A DNA stretch of 64,000 nucleotides from Trichosphaerium sp. ATCC 40318 (taxonomy: Eukaryota; Discosea; Flabellinia; Trichosidae). A model generated the notes under the pieces. The model saw only the letters and a list, made by a program, of their open reading frames with translations, did no database searches and was not told where the DNA came from. The stretch spans positions 1 to 64,000 of the forward strand of contig JALMLS010000278.1 of the NCBI GenBank assembly GCA_038496445.1. The letters are read 5' to 3'. Shown here in pieces: positions 25,338-39,177 of this stretch. Position numbers and translations under genes: made by a program. Position 1 is the first letter of the stretch. The number at the start of each line of letters is the position of its first letter.

Positions 25338-25490
25338 CCTGGTAAATACGGTGTTGACGATATCAAGGACAATCATACTGACAGGGCTGCATCTGCATAC
25401 ATTTCTTATCGTGATGCTTGGGTACCTGTTGTGTTGGCAGGAGGAGATAAGAAAAAGTTTGGTGAATAAACACAACTCAAAGCTGTTAAC
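25338..25490 (+). pseudogene. GST gene fragment
   Basis: About 150 bases nearly identical to the middle of the GST genes at 30560 and 41163: GKYGVDDIKDNHTDRAASAY, then VVLAGGDKKKFGE and a stop made by a small deletion. Nothing before or after belongs to a GST. It sits tail-to-tail with the HSP70 gene, the mirror of the HSP70 fragment next to the intact minus-strand GST. Confidence 0.9.
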
Positions 25491-25529
25491 GTATTACAAT
25501 TTATTGTCAGAATAAGACATAGTGGGTTC

Positions 25530-27782
<2,253 letters not shown>

Positions 27783-28320
27783 GTCATGGTTGCGCTGTTG
27801 GCAAAAAATTCAATTAATAAAAAGCAAATAACAAGTGAAATTTCTAATAATCCGCTATTTACAGTTATAGCACACGTGCTGAATATTTCCTTTTTTTGAC
27901 CACCTGTGCGCACTAAAAGATAGCTCTACTACAGGTTATGCAAACAGACACTTATTGGCTTGTTCGAGTGTCAATGGGTTAATAATAATAGCGAGCTGAC
28001 TGAAATTACGGAGATGCCAACCGCACGTGTGACTAACGCCCTTGCACGTACGAACTCCACTTTTTTACATGAAGTATCAAGCGTTACAATATTTTTGTGG
28101 GTTTTGATACGCAAAAGCTTGGGTCGTTGTAGTTCTGATTCACATTGTTACTTTTTTTAAGTGGAAGCTCGGATCACCGTAAATCTGTCAGGGTTTACCC
28201 TGTCAGTCAGGGCTGAACCCTGAGATAACCTAAATCCGACCCAGGGTAACCCTGTCTACCAGGGAGGTATCCCCTGATAGAATTAAAATATCAACAAACT
28301 AAACGAACTAACAACACATC
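27783..28320. promoter_or_regulatory. Divergent spacer HSP70 / metallothionein
   Basis: This 540-base region separates the HSP70 start (minus) from the metallothionein start (plus), so it should hold both promoters. It carries CACGTG at about 27873 and 28024 and the CAGGG..CCCTG array described separately. From about 28070 it is shared with the other arm of the inverted duplication. Confidence 0.55.
28186..28279. promoter_or_regulatory. Array of CAGGG..CCCTG inverted repeats
   Basis: Four near-palindromic units lie head to tail: CAGGGTTTACCCTG, CAGGGCTGAACCCTG, CAGGGTAACCCTG and CAGGGAGGTATCCCCTG. The last ends about 40 bases before the metallothionein ATG. The symmetry suggests sites for a dimeric regulator. 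The AGGGG/CCCCT core recalls the yeast stress element; that link is inference. Confidence 0.65.
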
Positions 28321-28701
28321 ATGTCCTCAGACGCTTCAGCAGAAATCAAACAACAACAATCTTCTTGCAGCGATTGCAAAGAATCTTGTAAGTCGTGCAC
28401 CTACAAGACGGACTGTTCTAACTGCACCAACTGTAAAGGCCAAGGTACGTATACGCTCGTTCTACATCAAGAGACATGATCTAGCTTCTCCGCTTGAACC
28501 TTAAGTTTTCAAATGCTAATTTTAGTTCCTAGATAACGCAGATTGTTGTTCAAAAGACGCTGACGGCAAAGCAACGTGCAGCTGCGATTGTTGTAAAAAG
28601 GTACGAAGAGACAAGACCTGTTTTTTTTTTGTTCATAAAATTAACTCCGCGTGTAGTGTGTCTGTGATACATGTGATACAAGCAAGTGCGGATGTAAATA
28701 A
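28321..28701 (+). CDS. Metallothionein-like cysteine-rich protein, copy A
   Basis: Three exons (28321-28444, 28533-28600, 28657-28701) encode about 78 residues with roughly a quarter cysteine. They include CSDCKESCKSCTYKTDCSNC, then CCSKDADGKATCSCDCCKK and CVCDTCDTSKCGCK. Dense CxC and CxxC pairs with no aromatic core are typical of metallothioneins, which bind Zn, Cu or Cd in the cytosol. The first residues (MSSDASAEIKQQQ) are a polar leader. Introns begin GTACGT and GTACGA. An inverted-repeat array lies directly upstream. Copy B at 43071-43454 is nearly identical, introns included. Confidence 0.88.
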
Positions 28702-28898
28702 AGATATACTAAACCCATCTATCGCCATTGTACAAATCTGTAATCAAGAATAAACATTAATTAAACAAATTGTCAGATGTAATCTTTTAGTTAGATGTCT
28801 TTTACTGTGATTCCTACATCGCAACCGAACGTAATGTAGACTGTAAAGAACAACGCCAGAAGGGGGAACAATTCGATACGATTTATTGTTAACAAAGC

Positions 28899-30158
28899 TC
28901 ACTTGGCCCAGTTAATCTCACCTGAGTTTTTCTTCGTATTCCAAGTGACAGATGTTCCTGAAGCGAATTTACGAGTGTAAACATCTCCTTCAACTGTCGC
29001 TGGACCGAGTGGATTTCCAAGAGGCTTTTCAAATTGAGGATCCCATCCATTACAGCCCAGAATACATCCTTCTTCAACCGCAAGTAAGAACATAATTATA
29101 TCTCTTTGAGTACAAATAGACTTTGGTGATGGTGATACATCCGAATGGTGATCCACAATCTAGAATTTTTAGTTCATTTTGATTATACATTAACGTGTCC
29201 TCGTACCATGAAGTATACGTAAATTGCACCACTTTTGAAAGCGTTTTGGACGTTTTCTATAATTGCAGATGGTTCTCCTTTAGCACGTGCCTGGACCGTT
29301 GTATTGAAAAAAATAAAACCTTCCTTTCCGAATAGCTCATAAATACCATCCATCAAGAGTTCCTTTCCTTCGTTGTACGCACTCGCAGTAGCTTCTGGTA
29401 TCTCTCCACATGATAGGTCCCATGTTCTACCATCGTTATGTTCGCACAACTGCCTAAAATTCACGTCAGACGTCATCAAACGTTTGTAAAAAAAAAAGAA
29501 GAAGCAAAAGAAAAGAAGCTGGAAAGTTCAGAAGAAGATTTCACCATGCCAAGACATACCAAATGTTTGAAGACTTGTTGTATTGTGCCCGAATGGTAAC
29601 CTTGTCAGGGAAAACACCATCGACTTTTTTATCAGCCAAAAACTTTAACCACATATCACGTGTCTTTTTCTTCCCTTGATCGAATGCGTTTATGCCAGGC
29701 ATACCGTTGTCATTTTTTATGGCCAACAATTTACCGTCAGTCTTAACGACATCTGCACCAATAGCCAATGCCTGTTCGTGTAAACCTATGAATCCAAAGT
29801 CGTACAACGTGTTTAAATAGAAAACAACACATAATTTTGGGTTAATCGCCCTTGCTGCGTTAATGGTAGCCTCCTGGTATTTCTCGGCACCGCAAGACGC
29901 TTGACAAGGCAGTGGCGGCTTTTTTGTCGCATTGGCAAGACATTCGTCCCAACAAGGACCTTCCCACTTTTCTATCACTATCATACGCATTTTAGCGAGC
30001 ATTTCGAGGCTTTCTTGAGATCTGTGGCTCGAGTTCTGACCACCGAAATAACCAACAGGTATCGTGGATAAAGAAACATCTGGCGGCACTATACACACCA
30101 CGTGGATGGCGAATAAAGCGACAAGTATCCCAGCAATTCGGTTTGTTTGTTGTAACAT
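28899..30158 (-). CDS. Secreted TIM-barrel-like protein (putative glycoside hydrolase), copy A
   Basis: A signal peptide (IAGILVALFAIHVVCIV) is followed by PVGYFGGQNSSHRSQESLEM, MIVIEKWEGPCWDECLAN, CVVFYLNTLYDFGF, IGADVVKTDGKLLAI and KKVDGVFPDK. The hydrophobic strands ending in charged residues every 30-40 residues suggest a (beta/alpha)8 barrel like putative glycoside hydrolases. The C-terminal exon has LLAVEEGCILGCNGWDP. Cysteine pairs fit an extracellular protein. Three exons; the first is 29541-30158. I cannot assign a substrate. It is transcribed away from the GST gene across a 400-base divergent promoter. Copy B is at 41599-42892. Confidence 0.72.
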
Positions 30159-30559
30159 TTGTGTTAACTAAGAAAAGTAGTTCGAATTTATTTGATGTAT
30201 TTTGCTGGTTTTAAATGTGATTATTCATACCAATTACCGTCTCAACGCACGTGGTTTACTGGGTTGTATTAAAACTATACAATTAAAACATTATTTAGAG
30301 CTGTACGACGTAAGATGACATTGTACCGCTTTAAAAGACTGACTTGGGTCTACTTCTAAATAAGGAAAGTGACCTGAGGAGAATCCAAATACCAGCAACT
30401 CAAACTAGAATAATAGAATAGAGCTGAGCATAGCATGAATACTTCTTATAACGTGGTTAGTACACATTAGTAATGGTTTACCGAGGAAGATTTCTAAATG
30501 GAGAATCGAAACATAAAATAGTTGACACTTCATCAACTCAAAATCAAAAAACAACAACA
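30159..30559. promoter_or_regulatory. Divergent promoter of secreted protein / GST, copy A
   Basis: A 400-base non-coding stretch between two divergently read genes. It is partly conserved at 41164-41598 in the other arm (for example TAATGTGTACTAACC-type and CTCAACTAGAATAAT-like stretches). It holds a CACGTG at about 30248. Confidence 0.5.
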
Positions 30560-31329
30560 ATGACAACAGCAAATGATAAACTCGGATGTACTCCAAATCT
30601 CACTTACATTCAACTTGGTAAACTTGGAGGACGTGGTGGTCCAGTCAGGTAGTACAACCTAGTACAACAACCCAACTAAAAACTTGTTTAGATTCTTTAT
30701 GTTATTGAACGGTATCAAGTTTACTGAAGAGATTATTGACTTTCCAGGCGATTGGCCTGAAAAAAAGAAAGAGATAATCAACAGTGGATTAAATCCTTTT
30801 GGCGGTGTTCCAATATTGCACTTGAATGGTAAGGTAACTCTTTCGTGTTTAAACAATCTGAAAAAAATGATGAAGGTCTTAACATGTGCGAACATGTACC
30901 AATGATAAGATACATGGCAAAGAAACTTGGTAAATACGGTGTTGACGATATCAAGGACTATCACACTGACAGGGCTGCATCTGCATACATTTCTTATCGT
31001 GATGCTTGGGTACCTGTTGTGTTGGCAGGAGGAGATAAGAAAAAGTTTGGTGAATATCAAAAAACACAACTCAAAGCATTTGACACCATTTTGGGTCAAA
31101 CTGAGGGTGATTACTTCTCAGGTACAAACATACATTGGTTATTATTCAGTGTTAACGCTCTACTACAGGCAAAGAAGTTTCTTTTGCTGACATCTTGGTT
31201 GCATCAATGATAAGAGATGTGTCTTTGACTGTTCCTGATTCTCTTGACCTCAAACCTGTACCTCGTTTGAGCAAGATGTACAATGCTGTTATTTCTCTTG
31301 ATCCAATCAAGCAATGGATTGACGCCTAA
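30560..31329 (+). CDS. Glutathione S-transferase (sigma-like), copy A
   Basis: Cytosolic GST that conjugates glutathione to electrophiles. The N-terminal thioredoxin-like domain is TPNLTYIQLGKLGGRGGPVR (Tyr near the catalytic position), then FPGDWPEKKKE and NPFGGVPILHLNG, where VP is the cis-proline. The all-helical domain has CEHVPMIRYMAKKLGKYG, AYISYRDAWVPVVLAGGD and FADILVASMIRD. It ends SLDPIKQWIDA. A stretch near 30835-30880 that looks frame-shifted is best read as a 47-nt intron (GTAAGG..GAAG), which restores frame in both copies. Partner copy B is on the minus strand at 40384-41163. Confidence 0.9.
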
Positions 31330-31462
31330 ATGCCTCTCCACAAATAAAGTATCAGATTTCAAATAGACTTGTAAGTTAGATGTACTTATGAAGCGCTTGT
31401 CTGTACTACAAAATTAATAGCATATTTACATGTATGTACATTTTATTGGTCAAGAGAGAGTT

Positions 31463-34400
31463 TTAAGTCAAGTCAATAAAGATTGGCTTTTTCTTCTGTT
31501 TTTTGAAGATTCTCTGGGCTACTGCAGCATTTTTACGGTACGAAAATATCTTTCTCTTCTTTCTTGCTTGGTTATATCGATTATCAACATCAACAACTGG
31601 TTCAAAAGGTTCAAATGGCTCAGCATTTTCGTCAACAATTAACATGGGTTTCAATCTCTTTCCATACTCATTCAATGGCGTAATAGCACTTGTTTTTGAT
31701 GATCTGTGTTCATTGGTATCAGCAATTTCATCAATAAACCTAGATGGATCGTGATACGAGGTCATACCTGAAATCAAAAAGTTAGAATGAAAGTTCTTGT
31801 GGTTTTGTATGAGTGCTACCTCTAAACATGCGTCGTTGAGCATAACTCATGTGTAGTACTGCCTTTGCACGTGTTGCGCCAACAAAGAGCAACCTCTTTT
31901 CTTCTGCTATTTCATCAACTGTTACAGATCTCGAATGAGGTATAGAATCTTCTTCAACAGCTTGATAAAAATAGTTAGCGTCAATCGAATGGAAAAAAGA
32001 TTGTATACCAACTACAAATACAATTGGCCACTCTAATCCCTTTGATGCGTGAAGAGTACATATAGTAAGAGCATCATGACCCTTTTGATCTTTAGCCTCA
32101 TTCGATACAGCATCACCAACCTTAGATCTGTTAATACAAAAGATGCGAATAAAACAAGAAATAAGTACCAGCAACATGTCCTGAATAAATCGAGGGAGTG
32201 GAGCCAAATCATTCGAAAATGCATTAGCTGCAGGCGGATCCCATGATTGTACCATGTCACTTTTACCATCTCGTTGATAATTCTCACTTGCTGTAACATT
32301 CAAAAGTTCCTGAACATTCTCCCATCGCGATTCCCATGTTTCACTGTATTGTTTTGTTTGTTGTAAATACTCTCGGTACTTAATCTTCTCTAACAACTGA
32401 GCTAGCAATTCATCTAAGCTTATAACATCAACCATATCTCTCTATCAAACCGTTAAACAAGGTTAGACGTTGAAAAAAAGCGTACAAGCTCTTCAATAGT
32501 TTGAACAAATGATAGAAATCCATTGCTTCGCTTTAACCCAGCAACAGGCATACCGGAATTCAACATCTAAGGAACGGCTTGTTAATAATCGTTCTCTTCT
32601 GAAATCTTATTTATTACCTTGAGGGCTTCATATGGGGTAACTTTAAGAAGCTTTGAAGCATTATATAGACTATCAAGTGTCTTTGCTCCTATTTTTCTTC
32701 TTGGGACATTAATGATTCTATTCAATGCCAACAAGTCATTAGTGTCGTTGATTACCCTCATATACGCTTCAACAAAAGTTAGAAAAGTGTATCACACGTG
32801 AGATGAATAAAATGCTACACGTGTTTTTTTGGAACGTACCTATGATGTCTTTGACTTCCATTCTATCGTAGAATTTTCTTGCACCAACAACACGATAAGG
32901 AACATGTCGTTTAGTACACTCACTTTCCAAAAGTCGAGTCATGCTATTTACACGGACAAGTATAGCGAAATTATTCAAGCATAAGCCTGGATAGTTTTTT
33001 CGGTACTTATCAACAGATTTAATCACCCAACTTGCTTCTTTGAGATCTGAAGATAACTCTTTCTAAAAAACCCAAGTTAACAACCAAGTAGCTCAGGTAA
33101 ATAAGTGTTAAAAGGTCTAGCTATTGGCTGCCTTAAAGCCAATATTTCCTACAATTAACTTGACGTACAATAACAACAGGAGGACCTTGATCGTTGTCTG
33201 TCCATAAATTCTTTTCAGAATCTTGTTGAAACTAGAATACATAAGTACCAACATGTTACTTATTTAGAAACTTACGTTCTTAGCAACAGCTAAAATATGC
33301 TTTGTAGAGCGATAATTTTGATCCAAATAAATCTTGAGAGTCTCAGGAAAGTCTTTAAGGAACAGTAACAAATTTTCTGAGGTGGGTGTCAAGTTAGTAT
33401 GAAAAATGTTACGTGGTCATTTTAGTACTGTAGGTTGCATAGCGCCAACTAAATATAGCTTGATCTGGATCACCAACAATAGTGACATTACGCTACAGGA
33501 AGGTAAGAATGCGCATTTAATAGATATAAGAGGTGAGGTACATGGACTGATGCGAGTAGTTTGACAATAGAATATTGTAGGTGATTGGTGTCTTGAAACT
33601 AAAAAAAGTTAAGTTTCTTGCAATGACTCCAACATACCTCGTCAACTAAGATGTGCTTGAACCTATTACTATAATAATGACAAGTTCTAGGCTCACTCTC
33701 GAGTAGTTCCAAACATTTAAGAAGTATATCTGTAAAGTCTACATAGCTATGTGTTTCACAGTAGTTAACATAACCAGCAAATATTTTTTGAATTTGCTAA
33801 CATAAACCAAATTAGAAAACATTCCCTTTGTTATACCTTTACGTACAACAGCATCAAGATCAGTATTATATGCTCTAGAGTAATTACTAGGAGATATTCT
33901 AGAGTTCTTAGCTTTGTTAATCTGAGACATAACGCGGTTGATACCGGAAGCCTTAAAATAAAAAAGTTATCTCAAAAGTTTCTGATACTGCTTAACGAAT
34001 AATGTTGTATGTGCGTTTAAGTCGTGATGGTCATTCCAAGGAAAAGAGTGGGTATGCGTACGGAAGTATCAAATCCTATATCTAATTCTTTGATAACTCC
34101 TTTTATAATTGAACGTTGTTCAGAAGTATCTGCAACTTTAATATTTTTCAAACCAATCTTACTTCCGTTTCTCATCAACACACGCATACAGAAGCTATGA
34201 AAAGTGCCTATTACGATCTTGGATGCTACTGATACGCCCTACCACAAGTAAACAATCATACCTCGCTGATAGAACCGATAAAAACGCAAAAAGTTTAAAG
34301 TCTCACCAAGATACACTTTACTCGTTCCTTCAACTCTGCTGTTGCTTTTCTTGTGAAAGTCACACCTAGAATACGCCAAGGAGCAACGTTGGGTTGACCA

Positions 34401-34705
34401 CGAATAAGGTAAGCGATTTTATGCGCTTTGAGTTGTTAGTCAATATATGGAATTCGCCTGGGACGAACCTATTACCTTAAAAGATGTATTAGAGCGCAAT
34501 TTGTACAACTTACAACGATGAAGAATGAATAATGGCGTACTCGTGTTTTCCCACTTCCAGGCCCAGAAATAACTGCCAGAGGACCATCATTATGCTTGAC
34601 AGCCTCTTGTTGGCGTTCGTTGAGCGATTCGAGGCATTTCGTCTTAAAAAAGAATCTATCATTTGCTACACGATTCCATAGTGTGGATACCTTATTTTGA
34701 CGCAT
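31463..34705 (-). CDS. UvrD/Srs2-type superfamily 1 DNA helicase
   Basis: A 3'-5' DNA helicase of the UvrD/Rep/PcrA family; eukaryotic Srs2 members remove Rad51 from DNA. The N-terminal part shows LNERQQEAVKHNDGPLAVIS and Walker A GPGSGKT. Middle exons give a 1B region and CLNNFAILVRVNSMTRLLES. The C-terminal part has ALTICTLHASKGLEWPIVFV (motif V), EEKRLLFVGATRAK (motif VI) and a basic tail (KKRKIFSYRKNAAVAQRI). The gene is cut by many introns, some carrying CACGTG. The start is at 34705 (MRQNK), the stop at 31463. It occupies the spacer between the two arms of the inverted duplication. Confidence 0.9.
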
Positions 34706-35097
34706 TAGGAGCGCTGTGTATGTGATTGATTTCAATTTCACGTACTTTTTTCACAACTGTGAGCTGTTTATGGTCCAAATGAACAAATACGCGTAGAAAA
34801 AGCTCTGAGTAACGTCAGTTATGTTTGTGTAAATATTTAACACAAAGTGTACCATTTGGCAAACAAAAAGGTGAATTCTCGTCCATGAGTGGTTGTAGGC
34901 GTTCTACAGTGGGAATCTATTGAATTGGACTTAATAACTTCTCACTTAGTGACACGTTTTTCAATCAAAAAATCGCTCAAAATTCTATCAAGTATCGATC
35001 TTTTTTTTTGGACTACTGATTGAACTGTACAACAAGTAGAAGCTACTTAACTTTTATGTATGAAATGTATTGTGAAGGTACATTGTTATTTCGGTTA
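34706..35097. other. Spacer upstream of the helicase gene
   Basis: About 390 bases with stops in all frames and homopolymer T runs. It should hold the helicase promoter and the 3' flank of the protease-inhibitor gene. No motif stands out. Confidence 0.4.
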
Positions 35098-35301
35098 TTA
35101 ACCAATATTTGGTGCATAAGCTACCTTACCAGCAGCGTTTACATTAATCCTAACGCGGTCAGTACGATAATCGTCGGTAGTCGCCATATCCGGTGTAATG
35201 ATCTCAATGACGGTTATATCTGGCCTGTCTTTAGCTACAGCTTCTTTTGCTTCAGCGCCATCCTTTCCAACTAACTCTGGCCACTCGCTCTTATTGCTCA
35301 T
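35098..35301 (-). CDS. Potato inhibitor I-family serine protease inhibitor
   Basis: A single-exon gene for 67 residues that match the eglin c/chymotrypsin inhibitor 2 fold from end to end. WPELVGKDGAEAKEAVAKD is the start and helix. ITVIEIITPDMATTDDYRTD is the strand and reactive-site loop, with the scissile bond about at Met-Ala. RVRINVNAAGKVAYAPNIG is the final strand. The arginines after the loop that brace it are present (DYRTDRVR). No signal peptide is visible, so it is probably cytosolic. These inhibitors block subtilisin- or chymotrypsin-like proteases. The lack of introns stands out among intron-rich neighbours. Confidence 0.93.
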   Translation of the reverse strand: MSNKSEWPELVGKDGAEAKEAVAKDRPDITVIEIITPDMATTDDYRTDRVRINVNAAGKVAYAPNIG

Positions 35302-35550
35302 TTGTTCTATTACAAGTAAGTTCTGGTACTAATATCGTTAACGTACAGTACTCTGTATCTCAGTTTTTCAAGATAGCATTTTCGTCGCACAGTCAAGCAT
35401 GGTAAAGCAGCGAGAATTATTCCACGCCAGTAAATCCAAGTTGCGATGCTTGTATAGTATGACAACATACTGTTGTACTGTTGCAGTTGCCAACAGTGAA
35501 TCTGAATAAGTATGGTACAAAGCTTTATTTCTTTCGGGCTGTATTTCACT

Positions 35551-36990
35551 TTAAATATTCTCTGGAATCACTCCAAGAATCAAGTCACGCAAACCACTTC
35601 TCTCAATAGTATTCTTTACATGTACTAACTCCTAAACACGGTTAAAAAATCACGTGAGCGGCACGTGCGAAGAACAAAAAAAAACGTACAAGAGTCAAAG
35701 GTTCCACAAATTTAAAGTACTTCTTACGCAACCGGCGTAGTTTTCCAGGACTTATTTCGCCAGCTTTTGCTCGCCAATCATAGATTTTAAGAATATAAGG
35801 TGAAAATATTGTTGAAAAAGTCAAGTATCTTTCCAAAGCTGTTGCATTCGTTCTACGTTTGTTTATACTATTCATTGTATCCAAAAGTACTGTTCGTTGT
35901 GTTTCTGTTGGCTTCATACCAATATCTGGGAGTAGAGAGCACATACAAGACGAGAGATTGCCGTCATCGTTCATTAGAACTTGAAATTCAATTAATATAT
36001 AATCTGCCTTCTTTGGCTTAAATTTCCGCCTCTTGAATTTTGCTACATCTCCAAATTCCTTTGCAAGCTTGTATAGATATGAGTTACCTAAATAATGGAT
36101 GAGAAATTAATTCAACTTATAACAACAACGTACTCAATATAACTTGTTCAAAGAATCCAAAGGTCGTTCCCCAACTATCCCAAATCTTGTCACTATTGAG
36201 CGCTGGCCCATACTCCTCTATTGGATATATATGATGGCTAGTGGCCTCTGACAACATGCCTACATTACATTAGACACATTGGCGTATGATAAAGATCACC
36301 AAGTACCTGCACAGTCCATTTTTGCCAAAATTCTGGCTTGCTACAATAACAATTACTTTTAGGAAGTATGAACATTTTTTAAAAGCGTACACGGTATTCA
36401 TCCGGACTTCCATGCTCCTTGTAAAATGATTTAATCTCGCCAAAAGCGATTTGAAGGGTTATCAAGTTTGACGTTACTAACGAAAATTCCTAAACCGCGT
36501 AGTCAGTAACACATGAATGTGCTCACGCGAAAGCAAACACCAAAACCGTTTTTCATAAAAATTATTGTTCTATTTAAAATTAAAACGAACCTCGAATGAA
36601 TCTTTGAGCTCCTTGCGCGTCTCTATTCGCAGAATCTCCTTGTGAATCACTGATACGTTTGATTTTGATATTTTAGACTGCAACCAATCTTCAAATGACT
36701 CAAAGTCTCTATAAACGCGTTTTAGGAGCAATTTAGATAGCAAACAGCCTCTAGTAGCTCACGTACAATGCTGACGCTTTGTGAGGGTAAGACTCCATCA
36801 TTTCAACTAGATCATGTCTAAAACCCAACCCTGGTACTGATTGTGATCGTTTTCTGAAGGCCATTGGACTCTTTTTAGCTTTCTTCCTCTTTTTACCTTT
36901 CTTATCTCTCTTCCTTCGAATTGACGTTACGACATCATCATAAATGTCTTCAAACGTGAGTGATCTGTTATTTTGGTGAGGAGACGCCAT
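35551..36990 (-). CDS. Unknown basic multi-exon protein
   Basis: The start (MASPHQNNRSLTFEDIYDDV) is followed by a strongly basic block (RRKRDKKGKKRKKAKKSP), which could be a nuclear signal or a membrane-binding patch. Later exons give FESFEDWLQSKISKSNVSVI, an aromatic stretch (KIWDSWGTTFGFFEQVI), KFKRRKFKPKKADYILIEFQ, a long helical part (TVLLDTMNSINKRRTNATAL) and a tail (SGLRDLILGVIPENI). I see about eight short introns, some with CACGTG. No family is recognised. The promoter is shared with the RGS gene. Confidence 0.6.
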
Positions 36991-37668
36991 TTCTGCTTTC
37001 TACTTGTTGGTAATATGATTTTTTATTCGTTTGGTGAAACGGGATTTTAGCAAACACGACATTGCGCAAAAAAAAAAACTTATGAGGAAATTCGTGTTTT
37101 TCGTGTCGTTCAATGACTGTGAACTGACTCAAGGCAAGATGTCATGAGAGCATAGATAGCGCGACTGCTGTTATAATACTGGGTACCATTCAATCATTTT
37201 TATCCTTATTACGGTGCAATATTTATCGGCCTTTTCCTGATACAAAGTTAGAAAAAGTGAAATTACTTACTTCCGCTGTATCTAGTTCGTCTGTAGATGT
37301 GAGTCGGTTATTGGTTAGAACGAACCATGTACGTTAACCAAACCATTCAAATACTGCATGTTTTCACACGTGCTCGGAAAAGGCGTAGATGCTATACCCT
37401 TTGATGTAACGTCATAGTGTTTACCATTTACTCCGCTTTTACGACATATGCATTTACTGCGCCGACAAGAAACACCAAACAGGAGGCACAGTGTACACTA
37501 ACGGTAGTGACAGAATGCAAACTATCAAATTGCTTGCTGTCAACTAGCGGGGAAAGCACGTTTGGGAATGTGACATGTAGGGCCATTTAAATAATAGAAT
37601 CACAGAAATTTCATTCAAAAACCTCCGCTAAAGCCCACCATTGAAGCGACGCGCAGTACGGAGCTAAA
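36991..37668. promoter_or_regulatory. Divergent spacer, unknown gene / RGS gene
   Basis: 680 bases without a coding frame between two divergent starts. It includes CACGTG at about 37365 and several A or T runs. Nothing more specific is visible. Confidence 0.4.
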
Positions 37669-39177
37669 ATGACATCAAAACCAATACGCAGTAGACCTCG
37701 TGCTTCTTACGACCATGGAATAGCCCCAAGAAGATCTAGTAGAGACAGAGCTGTACTATCTTCATCTCGCACCCGCAGTGCCTCTTCTTCTCACTTGCGC
37801 AAAAATAACGACTCTTTGGCCCTGAAAAAGATTTCAAGGTATGTATTTATACTAAGCTACATCTTTACGACAATCTATAAAATATTTTAAGGATTACCCA
37901 CGTGATAAGAGTCGGAACGCCTCAAGAGATTTTTCTCTTTTTTTTTTTTTCAAACAAAATGGATTTCTGTTTTACCTTCTTTATTATCACGTGGGGATGC
38001 TTTCCAATTAATTATTTCCCGAAAACGTTCTTTATGGCTCGTTTTTTGGGAGGATTTGATTTTTACTGATATAACCAGTACTCCTCAGGCCCAATTTTTA
38101 GTTTACAAGTACTATTTCTCGAAAAAAATTATAAAGATGCTTTTTGGCGAAGTTCTTTGCGACTTTGACACCCTGAGATTTTGAAATCTCGCGTTATGGT
38201 TTCATGTAAATACTAACCAAGCAATAGTACACCAAGTGACAGCTCACATGACGCAAAAAAGAAGAAAAGATCAAAGTTTTCTCTTTCAAAACCGAAGAGC
38301 AAGAACAGTGAAAGCAACCAGCGTAAATCAGCACCAGAGCCTTTCCTGACAGCTAAAAAAAGGTAAACTCGGTGAAATTAAATCCTTCGGTTCCTTCGCC
38401 GAACAGAATACCCTCGAACTTTCTGACACTATTTTTAAAGGAAAAACAACGGAGAACCAACATTTCAAATGGTTTGGAAGCGTCCAGAGCTTATGGTTAA
38501 ATTCCGGTTGTACCTTCAAAGAAAACATTGTGCTGAGAACTTGAAGTTTCTCATTGAAGTCCGTACGTACTATACACTATTAATGAACACCAATGTTTGT
38601 TTATCACGTGTTTTTCTCCAGCGGAGAAAGTTCACCCTTTTCAAAAAACGTAAGTCTCATAATTTCACAAAACTTATGGATTTAGATTACTTCCAATGTA
38701 TAAGACAAACCAAAGAAAAAGGAGAAAAAGCGAAGGAAATATTTAATAAATTCTTCAAGCTCTCCGGATCTCATCTTTTAAATATAGACGCAGATATAAG
38801 AAATGTACGTGTAAACATATCTTTTTTTGTTCGTACATTGCGTGATATGTATCACGTGACTTGCCGATACAAGGACATTTGTTCTTTTTTTTTTTGGTTT
38901 GTTGCTATTTTTTACGTTTTATTTCTTATGGCTTACACTGTTTTTCTAGCGCGTTGAGGAATGTATAAACACGAAAAAGTATCATAAACTATTCAGTGGA
39001 GCTTATGTTCATATCGAAAGTATGCTCGTACATGGACAGTGGCCTGACTTCTTGCTATCAGACTTATATAAAGAAGCCCGTAGGAAACCCATAAAACCCC
39101 ATAAAATACAACACAAAAAATCAGACACTCTGATAGTGTACAAGAAGCTTTTTCTAATGGACGAGCATGCAGTTTAA
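37669..39177 (+). CDS. RGS-domain protein
   Basis: Regulator of G-protein signalling; RGS domains speed GTP hydrolysis by G-alpha subunits at the plasma membrane. The N-terminus is basic and serine-rich (MTSKPIRSRPRASYDHGIAP, SSRTRSASSSHLRK, KKKKRSKFSLSKPKSK), fitting membrane or phospho-regulation. The RGS box follows: LMVKFRLYLQRKHCAENLKF, then LIEV, AKEIFNKFFKLSGSHLLNID, then RVEECINTKKYHKLFSGAYV and MLVHGQWPDFLLSDLY. Helix order and the ENL motif match. An intron after LIEV and another after DADIRN carry CACGTG. Stop at 39175-39177. Confidence 0.9.

Larger units (their letters stand above)
28070..31330. repeat. Inverted duplication, left arm
   Basis: This 3.26 kb region reads as the reverse complement of 40384-43745: metallothionein, secreted TIM-barrel-like gene and GST, with introns and spacers. 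Homology starts weakly near 28070 (shared GATACGCAAAAGC at about 28108) and ends sharply at the GST stop codon (31329). The arms are separated by about 9 kb of unique sequence. Confidence 0.93.

Noticed and set aside
28186-28279. The CAGGG..CCCTG array as a CRISPR
   Set aside because: The units are near-palindromes of varying length in a eukaryotic promoter, with no uniform spacers and no cas genes.
30835-30882. Apparent frameshift inside GST copy A, with a different apparent frameshift in copy B (about 40850-40897)
   Set aside because: A GTAAGG..AG intron of 47 nt (copy A) or 46 nt (copy B) removes the stretch and leaves both proteins in frame, so neither copy is broken there.
37930-37955. 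Long T or A runs as terminators or retroposon tails
   Set aside because: Such runs are common in introns and spacers throughout, without target-site duplications or retroelement coding sequence.
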